DNA from: an uncultured Candidatus Nitrosopumilus sp.
GTDB lineage: Archaea > Thermoproteota > Nitrososphaeria > Nitrososphaerales > Nitrosopumilaceae
Direction of reading: 5' to 3'
NCBI GenBank assembly: GCA_905612485.1
Contig: CAJQSE010000005.1
Span: 24,848 to 88,847, forward strand
DNA length: 64,000 bases
The translations under genes and the position numbers were made by a program. The notes under the pieces are model-generated. The model did not search any database. It was not told the DNA's origin and saw only the letters and a list, made by a program, of their open reading frames with translations. Position 1 is the stretch's first letter, and each line of letters opens with the position of its first letter. Of this stretch, positions 7,946 through 16,470 are shown piece by piece.

Positions 7946-8729
7946 AATCTAATTGTTTTTTAAAAGATTTTCCTAAAATTGGATTAATGAAATAAGGAAA
8001 TGTGTGTTTTAACCATACTGCAATACGAACTATGGAAGGTGTAATGATTTCAAGTCTAGATGAATTTGAAGCTTTTACAATTGCTTTTGCAACTGTTTTA
8101 GAATTAAGAGATGTTGGTGAGTATTTTGGCATTTTTTCAAAAGATGGATGATCAAAAAAAGTAGTTTTTACCATTATTGGACTAACAACTGTGATTCCAA
8201 CTCCAGTACCACTAAGTTCATGCTTAAGACCTTCAGAAAATCCTAACATTGCAAATTTTGATGCACAGTATGAAGCAATTCCAGGTAAACCAAAGCTTGC
8301 AGCAACAGATGCTACATTCACTATATGACCTGATTTTTTCTCTAGCATTGATGGAAGAAAATTTTTGGTGCAATAAATCATACCAAAATAATTAGTTTCC
8401 ATTTGAGATTCTATATCATTTATTGAAAGATCATATACAGAACCATAAATTGCAAAACCAGCATTATTTACCAAAATATCAATAGAATTAAATTTTTTAA
8501 GAACAATTTTTGACATTTTCTCTACTTGATCTTTTTTTGAAACATCACATGTACAAACTAATGTATTTACATTGAATTGTTTTAATTCATTTTCTACTTG
8601 TTCAAGCTTATTTTTTCTTCTTGCAACTAAAATAATACTTGAACCTAATTTTGCAAATTCTATTGCAGTTTGTTTACCAATTCCTGATGATGCTCCAGTG
8701 ATTAAAACTACTTTATTTTTAAAATCCAT
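7929..8729 (-). CDS. Short-chain dehydrogenase/reductase
   Basis: This is a classical SDR of 266 residues. 'VVLITGASSGIGKQTA' (TGxxxGxG) binds the NAD(P) cofactor, 'ILVNNAGFAIYG' is the NNAG motif, serine is in 'IVNVASVAAS', and 'YCASKFA' is the catalytic YxxxK. The Arg-Arg after beta-2 ('LVARRKNKLE') suggests a preference for NADP. The C-terminal extension 'VWLKHTFPYFINPI' is hydrophobic and may touch the membrane. Substrate cannot be predicted. It sits 34 bp downstream of the flippase-like gene on the same strand and may be co-transcribed with it. Confidence 0.9.
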   Translation of the reverse strand: MDFKNKVVLITGASSGIGKQTAIEFAKLGSSIILVARRKNKLEQVENELKQFNVNTLVCTCDVSKKDQVEKMSKIVLKKFNSIDILVNNAGFAIYGSVYDLSINDIESQMETNYFGMIYCTKNFLPSMLEKKSGHIVNVASVAASFGLPGIASYCASKFAMLGFSEGLKHELSGTGVGITVVSPIMVKTTFFDHPSFEKMPKYSPTSLNSKTVAKAIVKASNSSRLEIITPSIVRIAVWLKHTFPYFINPILGKSFKKQLDSTKID

Positions 8730-8763
8730 AAATAAAAAAAATCAATTAATGATAAAGTGCTTT

Positions 8764-9780
8764 CTATTCATTTTGATTTTTTGGAATTTTACTCAAGGCT
8801 AATTTTACTAATAATAGCCATGTAATGGCTATTGGAATATAATATGTTGCAATTCTCCAACCAATTACTGCATCCCATGCAAGAATTCCTTCAATGATGG
8901 TAAAGTCAAATGGATTTAAATTATTTAGATAAGCCACAATACCAAATTCAGCTAAACCTGAACCACCAATTGTAATAGGTAAATTTCCAATTGCATTTGC
9001 ACCCATAACTGCCATTATTGAATCAAACATACTAATTATGTATCCAGTTCCCATTGCTATAATCATAAAAGAGATTCCATAAAATGACCAGGATACAAGT
9101 GAAAGTAAGAAAGAAACTGTAAAGATTTTTTTAGATTCTGATGTTTGTATATTTTCTCTAATCATAGTACATGTTTCTTCCATCCAAGAATTTGTTTGAT
9201 CAATAATTTTAATTCCTTTTTCTTTTCCTAATTTTTTAACAACTATTTCTAAAATATTTGGAACTTGAAATGTATGTTTAGAAGATAAAAAGAACATAAC
9301 CATCCATAAAAATGTTATAGAAATACTAGTAGCTAAAATAACTATCCCAACAACATATGCTCCATTCAATAATGCAATTATTCCTGCTAACATAGATAAC
9401 AAACCTGCTGCAAGTACCTCAGTTACAATATCAACAAGTGCAATCCATGTGGCTTTTGACAGTGCAATTCCCTTTTTCTTCAAATAATAAATTACAACAA
9501 ATTCTGCTCCAATAAACATTGGAGTTGTAAATTTAATAAATTCACTACCAACTCTAACACCAACTAATTTAAAAAATGAATCAGTATTACCAAGATATTT
9601 TCTTGTAATATATGCAAATTTAATTCCCTGTAAACCCAGTTTAATCATCATTGCAATAATTGCACCCACAAATGGGAAAATCCCAATTGCAAGAATATCT
9701 TCTATCTTAATATCAAATTGAATAGCAATTAGAATAATTGGAATTAATGTAACAGGTATAGCTACTATTCTCCAGTTCAT
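8764..9780 (-). CDS. Multi-pass membrane protein of the lysylphosphatidylglycerol synthase transmembrane / UPF0104 family
   Basis: The 338-residue protein has about eight hydrophobic helices. It carries the family features 'GLQGIKFAYITRKYLG', 'VRVGSEFIKFTTPMFIGAE' and 'AIGNLPITIGGSGLAEFG', seen in the transmembrane domain shared by MprF and archaeal AglD. Such proteins are thought to act in lipid or lipid-linked sugar transfer across the membrane. No cytoplasmic synthase domain is attached. It starts at 9780 and is followed by the SDR gene. A role in lipid or glycan precursor handling is inferred from the family only. Confidence 0.8.
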   Translation of the reverse strand: MNWRIVAIPVTLIPIILIAIQFDIKIEDILAIGIFPFVGAIIAMMIKLGLQGIKFAYITRKYLGNTDSFFKLVGVRVGSEFIKFTTPMFIGAEFVVIYYLKKKGIALSKATWIALVDIVTEVLAAGLLSMLAGIIALLNGAYVVGIVILATSISITFLWMVMFFLSSKHTFQVPNILEIVVKKLGKEKGIKIIDQTNSWMEETCTMIRENIQTSESKKIFTVSFLLSLVSWSFYGISFMIIAMGTGYIISMFDSIMAVMGANAIGNLPITIGGSGLAEFGIVAYLNNLNPFDFTIIEGILAWDAVIGWRIATYYIPIAITWLLLVKLALSKIPKNQNE

Positions 9781-9840
9781 TTGATATTTTATTCAAAGAA
9801 TCAAATATGAAAGTTGATAAAATTTTAGTTGATGAATTCT

Positions 9841-9860
9841 CATGCCTAAAAATAGGCATG
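9841..9860. repeat. Perfect 8-bp inverted repeat (hairpin)
   Basis: CATGCCTA-AAAA-TAGGCATG forms a perfect stem-loop in the 221-bp gap between the divergent genes at 9780 and 10002. It lies about 60 bp upstream of the membrane-protein start. It could be an operator or an RNA hairpin. Nothing else in the gap is clear beyond AT-rich promoter-like sequence. Confidence 0.5.
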
Positions 9861-10001
9861 AAAAAGACGATTAAATTGAAATTAAGATAAATTTCTAACT
9901 AATTCTAAATTTAAAATAATTATAAAATAAATTTCAGTAAAAAATTTCTTAAATTATCATCTAGTTTGAAATATAAGCAAAGAAAAGTAATCTAGACAAG
10001 A

Positions 10002-10760
10002 TTGAAAACAATTTTTATTACTGGAACAGCAGGAGCAGGAAAATCATCGCTTACATCAAAATTACAGGAATATTATACAAGAAATGGAGCATTTGCTGCA
10101 GTTTTAAATTTAGATCCTGGTGTTGAAAGTATGCCATACAATTGTGATGTAGATGTTAGAGATTATGTAGATTATGTTTCAATAATGCAACAATATAGTC
10201 TTGGACCAAATGGTGCATTAGTAATGGCAAATGATTTGATTGCATCAAAAATTGATGAAATACAAAATGAAGTTGATAACATAAACCCAGATTATCTAAT
10301 TGTGGATACACCAGGTCAAATTGAATTATTTGCATATCGTTCTAGTGGTCGTTTTATTATAGATAATTTAACATCTGATGAAAAGACAAGTATTTTTCTT
10401 TTTGATGGTTCAATAGTTACTACACCTACAAATTTTGTTTCAATTGCATTACTTGCAACATCAATTAGATTACGGCTTAATTTACCAACAATAAATGCAA
10501 TAACAAAAACAGATGTAATAGATACTAAACTAAAAGACATATTGGAATGGTCAACAAATTTGAATACATTAGAAAATGCAATTTCTAAAGATACAGATGG
10601 TGAAACTTACACACTAACTACAAGTATTTTACGAGGATTAAATCTTAGTGGGTTTGCACAAGGATTAATTCCAATTTCAAATTCAACTGGTGAAGGAATT
10701 GTTAATCTTGAAAGTGCCCTAAGTAGAATTCTTAATTTGGGTGAAGAGGTAGAAGGGTAG
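10002..10760 (+). CDS. GPN-loop GTPase
   Basis: The P-loop 'ITGTAGAGKSSLTSKL' is at residue 4. The defining Gly-Pro-Asn motif is in 'YSLGPNGALVMAND', 'VDTPGQIELF' is the switch II region, and 'NAITKTDVID' is the NKxD-like base-recognition site. This is the archaeal homologue of Gpn1-3, homodimeric GTPases linked in eukaryotes to RNA polymerase II assembly; the archaeal role is not settled. The start is a TTG at 10002. The stop TAG is followed directly by the TTG start of the homoserine kinase gene, so the two are probably co-translated. Confidence 0.9.
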   Translation: MKTIFITGTAGAGKSSLTSKLQEYYTRNGAFAAVLNLDPGVESMPYNCDVDVRDYVDYVSIMQQYSLGPNGALVMANDLIASKIDEIQNEVDNINPDYLIVDTPGQIELFAYRSSGRFIIDNLTSDEKTSIFLFDGSIVTTPTNFVSIALLATSIRLRLNLPTINAITKTDVIDTKLKDILEWSTNLNTLENAISKDTDGETYTLTTSILRGLNLSGFAQGLIPISNSTGEGIVNLESALSRILNLGEEVEG

Positions 10761-11684
10761 TTGGTATCAAAAATAACAGTTAGAGCACCATCATCTACGG
10801 CTAATTTAGGACCTGGATTTGATATATTTGGACTAGCAATAGATGCATTTTATGATGAAATTACATTAACAAAAACAAAAAGTGGAATTACAATAATTAC
10901 AGATGATAATATTCCTACAAATCCAGAAAATAATACTGCTGGATTAGTAATAAAAAATATGAAAAAAGAATTAAAAATAAAAGACGGAATTGAAATTAAG
11001 ATAAAAAAAGGGATACCTACTGGATTTGGTATGGGTAGTAGTGCTGGATCTGCAGCTGCTGCTGCAGTAGCATTTGATAAATTATTTAAATTAAAATTAA
11101 ATCCCAATGCACTAGTAGAATTTGCAGGGTTTGGTGAAAAAGCAAGTGCAGGAACAATTCATTATGATAATGTTGCAGCATCAGTTTTGGGGGGATTTGT
11201 TATTGTTAAAACAAATCCACTAAATGTAGTTACAATAGAACCTCCTATGAATCTAAGAATGTGTATTGCAGTTCCAAAAATAGAAGTTCCAAAAAAGAAA
11301 ACAAAAGTTTCAAGAGGAGTAATTCCTAAAAAAGTAAAATTAACGGATGCCGTGTTGAATATATCAAATGCAGCAGTAATTGTTGCAGGATTTATGAAAA
11401 AAGATCCTGAATTAATTGGAAATTCAATTAAGGATGTAATTGTAGAACCTGCAAGACAACATATGATTCCAGGATATCAAAAAGTAAAACAAAATGCCCT
11501 AAAAGCAGGAGCATATGGTGTTACAATTAGTGGTGCAGGTCCATCAGTAATTGCATTTTCAAAAAATTCATTTGATTTAAAAAAAATTAGTAGTGCAATG
11601 TCAAAGGGATTTAAAACTGTAAATATTGAATGTCAGACAATAATTTGTAAACCAAGTAAAGGTGCAATAAATACACAAAAATAA
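10761..11684 (+). CDS. thrB: Homoserine kinase (GHMP family)
   Basis: The N-terminal 'APSSTANLGPGFDIFGLA' and ATP-binding 'GIPTGFGMGSSAGSAAAAA' are characteristic of ThrB. The C-terminal 'GAYGVTISGAGPSVIAF' completes the GHMP fold. It phosphorylates homoserine on the way to threonine. The TTG start abuts the stop of the GPN GTPase with no gap, and queC follows 4 bp later, so the three genes form a tight transcription unit of unrelated functions. The length (307) is normal. Other GHMP kinases such as mevalonate kinase are less likely, given the 'STANLGPGFD' opening. Confidence 0.9.
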   Translation: MVSKITVRAPSSTANLGPGFDIFGLAIDAFYDEITLTKTKSGITIITDDNIPTNPENNTAGLVIKNMKKELKIKDGIEIKIKKGIPTGFGMGSSAGSAAAAAVAFDKLFKLKLNPNALVEFAGFGEKASAGTIHYDNVAASVLGGFVIVKTNPLNVVTIEPPMNLRMCIAVPKIEVPKKKTKVSRGVIPKKVKLTDAVLNISNAAVIVAGFMKKDPELIGNSIKDVIVEPARQHMIPGYQKVKQNALKAGAYGVTISGAGPSVIAFSKNSFDLKKISSAMSKGFKTVNIECQTIICKPSKGAINTQK

Positions 11685-11688
11685 TTAA

Positions 11689-12372
11689 ATGATGAATATG
11701 AAAAAAGCAGTAATTGTATTTAGTGGAGGAGTAGATTCTGTATGTGCAGTATCATTTTTAAAATCAAAATATGAATTATATGGGATCACATTTTCCTATG
11801 GTCAAAAAGCAGGTATGGAAATTAATGCAGCAAAATCTTTTGCAAAAAAACTGGGATTAAAAGAACATAAAATTATTGATATTGGTTTTATGAAAAATCT
11901 CTATGGAAATTCAAATGTTTTAACAAGTTCAAAAAGAAAAATTCCAACTAAATTTGAATATTCAATTGTGGTTCCAATTAGAAATGCAGTATTTCTTTCA
12001 ATAGCATCGGCATGGGCTTTTACACTTAATGCATCTCTTGTTGCATATGGTGCACATACAGGAGATACAAATTATCCAGATTGTAGACCAAAATTTGCAA
12101 AAAAATTAGAAAATGCATTTAATGAAGGAGAAATTGATGGAATTAATTTAAAATTAAGAAAAAATATTGAGATTTGGTCACCATATCGTAAGGGATTATC
12201 TAAAAGTGATTTATTAAAATCAGGAATGAAAAATCTAGGTGATTCAATTTTTAAAACTTGGAGTTGTTATGCAAATAAAAAACATCACTGTGGAATTTGT
12301 GAGTCTTGTAATAATAGAAAAATTGCATTTAACAAAGCTGGAATTATAGACAAAACAAAGTATCTAAAATAA
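11689..12372 (+). CDS. queC: 7-cyano-7-deazaguanine (preQ0) synthase
   Basis: The PP-loop 'VIVFSGGVDSVCAV' near the N-terminus binds ATP, 'YGAHTGDTNYPDCRP' contributes to the active site, and the C-terminal 'WSCYANKKHHCGICESCNNRK' is the four-cysteine zinc site of QueC. The enzyme converts 7-carboxy-7-deazaguanine to preQ0, the precursor that archaeal TGT inserts into tRNA to make archaeosine. The start may be ATG 11689, 11692 or 11698 (MKKAVIVFSGG); the last gives the usual family N-terminus. It ends the 10-12.4 kb operon. FolE and QueE of the same pathway are encoded just downstream on the other strand. Confidence 0.93.
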   Translation: MMNMKKAVIVFSGGVDSVCAVSFLKSKYELYGITFSYGQKAGMEINAAKSFAKKLGLKEHKIIDIGFMKNLYGNSNVLTSSKRKIPTKFEYSIVVPIRNAVFLSIASAWAFTLNASLVAYGAHTGDTNYPDCRPKFAKKLENAFNEGEIDGINLKLRKNIEIWSPYRKGLSKSDLLKSGMKNLGDSIFKTWSCYANKKHHCGICESCNNRKIAFNKAGIIDKTKYLK

Positions 12373-12381
12373 TTAAATTAT

Positions 12382-12627
12382 TTATCTAAGAATTTTCTTT
12401 TTTAGAATTATACTTCTAATTAATACATACCAAACTAAAAAGAATGATGCAAAAATTCCTGTAATTACATAATTATGTTGTTCAGTAGTTAATCCTTCAA
12501 ATGTATCAGTAATTAGAACTGCTGAGAAAAAAGCAATTACAATAAGAGCTACACATTCTACTGCATACCATATCCAACCTGGAAATGATTCTTTTGGAAT
12601 GTGAACATATGGATTTGCTTTTCCCAT
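12382..12627 (-). CDS. Small two-helix membrane protein, function unknown
   Basis: Two hydrophobic helices, 'WYAVECVALIVIAFFSAVLI' and 'YVITGIFASFFLVWYVLI', are joined by a short polar loop (TDTFEGLTTEQHN), with a basic tail KKKILR. The N-terminus MGKANPYVHIPKESFPG is soluble. I do not recognise a family. It is convergent with queC (9-bp gap) and lies downstream of folE on the same strand. Confidence 0.6.
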   Translation of the reverse strand: MGKANPYVHIPKESFPGWIWYAVECVALIVIAFFSAVLITDTFEGLTTEQHNYVITGIFASFFLVWYVLIRSIILKKKILR

Positions 12628-12669
12628 ATTGATGATGAAAAATATTGATTATTTAATTTTTGAGTATTA

Positions 12670-13227
12670 TTAGAACAATGAATTTGAAGCACGTTTTCTA
12701 ATTAGTGCTATAATACTCTCTTTTTCGTCTTTATTCTCATAGATTCCTCTAAATGCAGATGAGGAAAGAGTTGCATCGTTTCTCACACCACGCATTTTCA
12801 TACAAAGATGTTCTGCATCAGCAAAAACTACTACACCTTTTACTCCTTGAGAGTATAATTCATCAGCAATATTTTTGGTTAAACGTTCTTGAATTTGGAG
12901 TCTTTTTGAATATTTTTCAACTAATCTGACTAGTTTTGATATTCCAAAAACTCTCCCATTTGGAGAATAAGCAATGTGAATTTTTCCATAAAATGGCAAC
13001 ATATGATGTTCGCACATAGAATAAAATTGTATATCACGTGCAATTACTACATCAGAATCTTCTGAAAATTGTACAGACAATTCTGAATCTGAGTCATATC
13101 CTCCAAAAATTTCTCTATACATACTTGCAATTCGTTTAGGAGTTTCTCTCAGTCCTTCACGAGTTGGATCCTCACCAATTTCAATAATTAATTCTCTCAC
13201 AAGTTTTTTTACGCGTTCTTCATTCAT
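12670..13227 (-). CDS. folE: GTP cyclohydrolase I
   Basis: 'FYSMCEHHMLPFYGKIHIAY' carries the zinc ligands, and 'GISKLVRLVEKYSKRLQIQERLT' and 'CMKMRGVRN' are the family's GTP and active-site motifs; the third zinc ligand is the Cys of 'EHLCMKMRG'. The 185-residue length matches type IA enzymes. It converts GTP to 7,8-dihydroneopterin triphosphate, the first step of deazaguanine and folate/pterin synthesis. Its position between queC and queE indicates a role in making archaeosine. The next enzyme, QueD, is not seen in this window. Confidence 0.95.
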   Translation of the reverse strand: MNEERVKKLVRELIIEIGEDPTREGLRETPKRIASMYREIFGGYDSDSELSVQFSEDSDVVIARDIQFYSMCEHHMLPFYGKIHIAYSPNGRVFGISKLVRLVEKYSKRLQIQERLTKNIADELYSQGVKGVVVFADAEHLCMKMRGVRNDATLSSSAFRGIYENKDEKESIIALIRKRASNSLF

Positions 13228-13291
13228 TTTATATTTTTACTCATTTTTTCTAGTATTTGAACGTAATCTGATTTTTAGACTAATGTCAAGG

Positions 13292-14005
13292 TTATGGAGC
13301 CCCGATAAATTTGTGTAATTGTGGAACTACCTTGACATCAATATAATATGGAAATACCACATCATACAAATTTAATAAAAGATCCAAAGAAGGTTCAGAA
13401 ATTCCATATGTTGGTTGAATTACAAATCCATTGATATTTTCTTTTAAAATATTATTAAAAATCTCATCAATTAATTTTTTAAATTCATCTAATTGAGTTT
13501 TAGAACTTACGACAATTTTGATATATGTTGTTTTTTTAGATTTTACAGATGATTCAAGACATTTCATAGTATGGCCAATTAATTTCTCATAATGTTCAGA
13601 ATCTACAAAATCAGAATCTTTTGTTTTAAATTCAATTTTAACAATATCCATAAATGGTAAAACATGATTAAATCGATCAATATCAAAACATGATGATTCC
13701 AAATAAGTAGGGATATTTTTATTTTGGATGTGTTTTGCAAGTTGTGCAACTGCTTCATGTTGAATTAACGGATCACCTCCAGTAAAATTCACTTTGTAAG
13801 TTTGATCTTGTAAATTAGTGTCAATTAACTCATTTGCTTCTTCAATTGTATATTCTGTTCCAGAATTAAGTGGTAAAGATTCCTTAGTATCACAATAAAA
13901 ACATGTGAAAGGACATCCTGCAAGTCTAACAAAAAGAGTTTTTGTACCATAAAGAATACCTTCTCCTTCTACAGATGTAAATATCTCAAATAATCTTACT
14001 TTCAA
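13292..14005 (-). CDS. queE: 7-carboxy-7-deazaguanine synthase (radical SAM)
   Basis: The N-terminal 'FTSVEGEGILYGTKTLFVRLAG' and the cluster motif 'CPFTCFYCDT' (CxxxCxxC) identify a QueE-type radical SAM enzyme. 'NFTGGDPLIQHEAV' is the SAM-binding GGD/E region. It rearranges 6-carboxy-tetrahydropterin to the 7-deazaguanine ring, using a [4Fe-4S] cluster, SAM and magnesium. It lies 64 bp upstream of folE on the same strand, so the two are probably co-transcribed. The length (237) is typical. Confidence 0.93.
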   Translation of the reverse strand: MKVRLFEIFTSVEGEGILYGTKTLFVRLAGCPFTCFYCDTKESLPLNSGTEYTIEEANELIDTNLQDQTYKVNFTGGDPLIQHEAVAQLAKHIQNKNIPTYLESSCFDIDRFNHVLPFMDIVKIEFKTKDSDFVDSEHYEKLIGHTMKCLESSVKSKKTTYIKIVVSSKTQLDEFKKLIDEIFNNILKENINGFVIQPTYGISEPSLDLLLNLYDVVFPYYIDVKVVPQLHKFIGAP

Positions 14006-14049
14006 GTAATAATGCTAATTTTTTTCATTATTTATTTAATGAGTTTGTA

Positions 14050-14244
14050 CTAATGCATTACAGGTTCTTTTGTATAAAATAGTCCTGAAATAAAGAATAC
14101 AACGCCTAAAATTCCAATAGTACTTCCAATCAATTCTACTTGATTTTGTAATTCTCCTCCCATTGGAGACCATAACCAAACCATTAAAGCGCCAACTATA
14201 ATCATTGGAATTCCTACACCTATTGTAATTGATTTAGAAGTCAT
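14050..14244 (-). CDS. Small two-helix membrane protein, function unknown
   Basis: This 64-residue protein has helices 'ITIGVGIPMIIVGALMVWLW' and 'ELIGSTIGILGVVFFISGLFY', with a short tail KEPVMH. It resembles the 68-residue product at 18398 in size and layout, but I cannot show homology by reading. It lies between the secreted coiled-coil gene and queE on the same strand. Confidence 0.55.
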   Translation of the reverse strand: MTSKSITIGVGIPMIIVGALMVWLWSPMGGELQNQVELIGSTIGILGVVFFISGLFYTKEPVMH

Positions 14245-14275
14245 ATTGAAATTCTTTAGAAAATGTATATGAAGC

Positions 14276-15103
14276 TTATGTTATTCGTATTGAATATCCA
14301 ATATTTTGCATTAATTCCTTTAATTCACCGTATACTAGTTTAGCATCATGAATTTGATTTTTTGAAAGTAATTCTCTTATTTCGAGAATTAATGTATGAC
14401 CTTTATCAATTTGAAATTGATCAATGCCATCATCTTGGGCTTTTGTTAATTGTTTATCAATTCTATCAAGTAACCTATCAAAAAATCGCTTGATAAAATC
14501 AGATCTGTGTTTTATAGCAGATTCACGTATATCATTTTTAATAGAATCAAGAATAATCTTTATTTCATTAATAACATCATTATATGATCCATATCCATTA
14601 TTAATTTGAATACGTAATTCCTGAATTAAATCATAAATTTTAATAAAATCAGATTCTACGTCAGCATTATATTTTTTAGAAATTTTTTCTAAAGTTTTAA
14701 CATATTTTTCTAATCTATCAATTTCACTGGTTAAATTCCTATTAGATTTATCAGATACAGTTACTACTACAACTTTTTCTGAAGATTGGGAAATTATTCT
14801 AGAAATTTGCATAAATGAATTCATTGCTAAAAGAAAATCTTGCTTTGCTTTTTCAATATCATCAGGTAAAGATTCATCTAATGAATATACAGCTCTATGA
14901 CCTTTATCATATAAAATTTGTAGATTATTTGGAATTTGATCCCCATATACTCTATCTAATTGATTTACAATTTGTTTATCTGCTTGTACAGCAATACGCA
15001 ACAAAATACTTGGATCATTTTGTCCATATGCACGATCAACTAATGACGGAGATACTGTACCAAAAATTAAGACAATTATTGCAAATACGGCTAATTTTTT
15101 CAT
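14276..15103 (-). CDS. Secreted helical (coiled-coil) protein, function unknown
   Basis: A signal peptide (KKLAVFAIIVLIFGTVSPSLVDRAYG) is followed by about 250 residues that are almost all helical and charged, for example 'IDRLEKYVKTLEKISKKYN' and 'FFDRLLDRIDKQLTKAQDDG'. No membrane helix follows, so the product is exported or cell-surface associated. Its ATG overlaps the stop of the membrane-tethered winged-helix gene by 4 bp (ATGA), so the two are translationally coupled. It could be a ligand or partner of that sensor, which is inference from coupling alone. Confidence 0.7.
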   Translation of the reverse strand: MKKLAVFAIIVLIFGTVSPSLVDRAYGQNDPSILLRIAVQADKQIVNQLDRVYGDQIPNNLQILYDKGHRAVYSLDESLPDDIEKAKQDFLLAMNSFMQISRIISQSSEKVVVVTVSDKSNRNLTSEIDRLEKYVKTLEKISKKYNADVESDFIKIYDLIQELRIQINNGYGSYNDVINEIKIILDSIKNDIRESAIKHRSDFIKRFFDRLLDRIDKQLTKAQDDGIDQFQIDKGHTLILEIRELLSKNQIHDAKLVYGELKELMQNIGYSIRIT

Positions 15104-16017
15104 TCTTCCTCCTCCATATTCTTGCGTAATTTTACCAAATTTTGTAAATCTTTCTTTTCAATTTCAATTACTCCTTCACGTTCTAGTCTTTTTACTGCAC
15201 GCCACATAGTAGTTCTTGGTTGCAAGAATTTTTTACGTAATTCACTTTCAAGTGCTTTTCCTCCATTATTAAAAATAAATTTCACTAATTCTCTATCATC
15301 CTCACGGAGATCTGGTTTTAATTTAAAAATTGTTTCAATATCTAAAATATTATTTTTTTCAGTTATTGGATTATGGTTTACTGGTTTAGGATTTTTTTGT
15401 TTTGTACGAATAATTATTACAGCTCCAATTAGAATAATTATTAATACTCCCCCAATTATTGCATATGAAAAGTAATTTGTTTCAGTTTTTGGATCCGGTA
15501 TTGGATTAGAAATAGTATTACTAAACAAATAATCAATTTCAGTTTTCCCTGAAGGTAGTGTTAATTTATTTTGATCATTAATTATTTCCATATTAATTGG
15601 AAGATTAGTCATTCCAACAATTACAGAATTTTGTGGTAATAGTAATGTAAAATTAGAAGGAGAATCTAAAGAAAATGTCCAAAGTTTACTTTGTTTGGAT
15701 ACTAAATCATGAATATCATATTCGATACTAATAACAGATGAACCAAAAGTTTGAATTAAAGCAAAATTATCTAATACATCCGTATCTAATAGAAATTCAT
15801 TATCACCAATTACAACTAGATTATCAATACTACTTCCAAATAGATTTAATTCATAATCAGTAAGAAAGGAATCAACATCAATTTCTGTAGAAACATGTGT
15901 AGAACCATCAGGATAAATAATAAGATCAAGATCTCTAGGAGAACTAAATGAAGATTGGATTGGAAGTAAAGCTGCTACAATAATCATACTAGCTACCAAA
16001 AGAGGTGTTTTGACCAT
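15100..16017 (-). CDS. Membrane-tethered winged-helix regulator with extracellular sensor domain
   Basis: The track ORF opens at 16107, but the ATG at 16017 starts a signal-peptide-like helix (MVKTPLLVASMIIVAALLPIQSSFS), so I take that start. About 155 residues of beta-rich extracellular domain follow, then one transmembrane helix (YAIIGGVLIIILIGAVIII) and a cytoplasmic tail. The last 75 residues look like a winged helix: 'DDRELVKFIFNNGGKALESELRKKFLQPRTTMWRAVKRLEREG'. This one-component layout would pass an outside signal directly to DNA. It sits between a soluble winged-helix gene and a secreted helical protein in one operon. Confidence 0.7.
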   Translation of the reverse strand: MVKTPLLVASMIIVAALLPIQSSFSSPRDLDLIIYPDGSTHVSTEIDVDSFLTDYELNLFGSSIDNLVVIGDNEFLLDTDVLDNFALIQTFGSSVISIEYDIHDLVSKQSKLWTFSLDSPSNFTLLLPQNSVIVGMTNLPINMEIINDQNKLTLPSGKTEIDYLFSNTISNPIPDPKTETNYFSYAIIGGVLIIILIGAVIIIRTKQKNPKPVNHNPITEKNNILDIETIFKLKPDLREDDRELVKFIFNNGGKALESELRKKFLQPRTTMWRAVKRLEREGVIEIEKKDLQNLVKLRKNMEEEE

Positions 16018-16111
16018 TGTATCAAAGATACCTTCATTCCTTACAAAAAGTATTCCATCGTCTCCTAGAGATTGGTTCGATTGAGTTGGTTCGATTAATG
16101 AGTACATTTGA

Positions 16112-16399
16112 TCAATACCTTAGATTCATGCTTTCTACTAGTCGTTGAAATCTTTTGAATTCCTGGAAAAAGCCTAGGCCTTTTTCAGTAATTTGAAAGA
16201 CCCTATTTCTATCATTTCTGACTGATTCTACCAAGCCAGCTTCTATCAGTTTCTCACATTTGTCTAACACTGCATAGTGAGATAGGTTGGCTTTTCTAGA
16301 AATTGCAGATACAATGATTCCATCACGACCACCGTCAGCGGTTACGTCTAAGATATCACCCATTATGCCCATTTCGGACCTGTATTGTTGTTTTGACAT
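16112..16399 (-). CDS. Winged-helix transcriptional regulator
   Basis: From ATG 16399 the 95-residue product reads MSKQQYRSEMGIMGDILDV..., with a helix-turn-helix 'GIIVSAISRKANLSHYAVLDKCEKLIEAGLVE' and a wing 'VRNDRNRVFQITEKGLGFF'. This small stand-alone fold is common among archaeal ArsR/PadR-like regulators. The ORF track extends to 16435 with an unlikely hydrophobic leader (MFLINYYILYYC). An A/T-rich TATA-like element lies about 28 nt before 16399. Two copies of the direct repeat AGCGGAACAC further upstream are plausible operators. It leads the three-gene operon that includes the membrane-tethered regulator. Confidence 0.78.
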   Translation of the reverse strand: MSKQQYRSEMGIMGDILDVTADGGRDGIIVSAISRKANLSHYAVLDKCEKLIEAGLVESVRNDRNRVFQITEKGLGFFQEFKRFQRLVESMNLRY

Positions 16400-16448
16400 G
16401 CAATAGTATAGAATGTAGTAGTTTATGAGGAACATTCTGAAACATTAC

Positions 16449-16470
16449 AGCGGAACACAAAGCGGAACAC
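16449..16470. repeat. Two direct repeats AGCGGAACAC, 12-bp period
   Basis: AGCGGAACAC occurs at 16449-16458 and 16461-16470, roughly one helical turn apart. It lies upstream of the winged-helix operon; on the minus strand it reads GTGTTCCGCT twice. A further TGTTCC occurs closer to the start (about 16430). The GC-rich repeats stand out in AT-rich sequence and look like tandem operator sites. The rest of the gap to 16629 shows only AT-rich promoter sequence. Confidence 0.5.

Noticed and set aside
9807-9890. 27-residue ORF upstream of the GPN GTPase gene
   Set aside because: It spans the 8-bp inverted repeat and looks like chance coding; no membrane helix or motif supports it.
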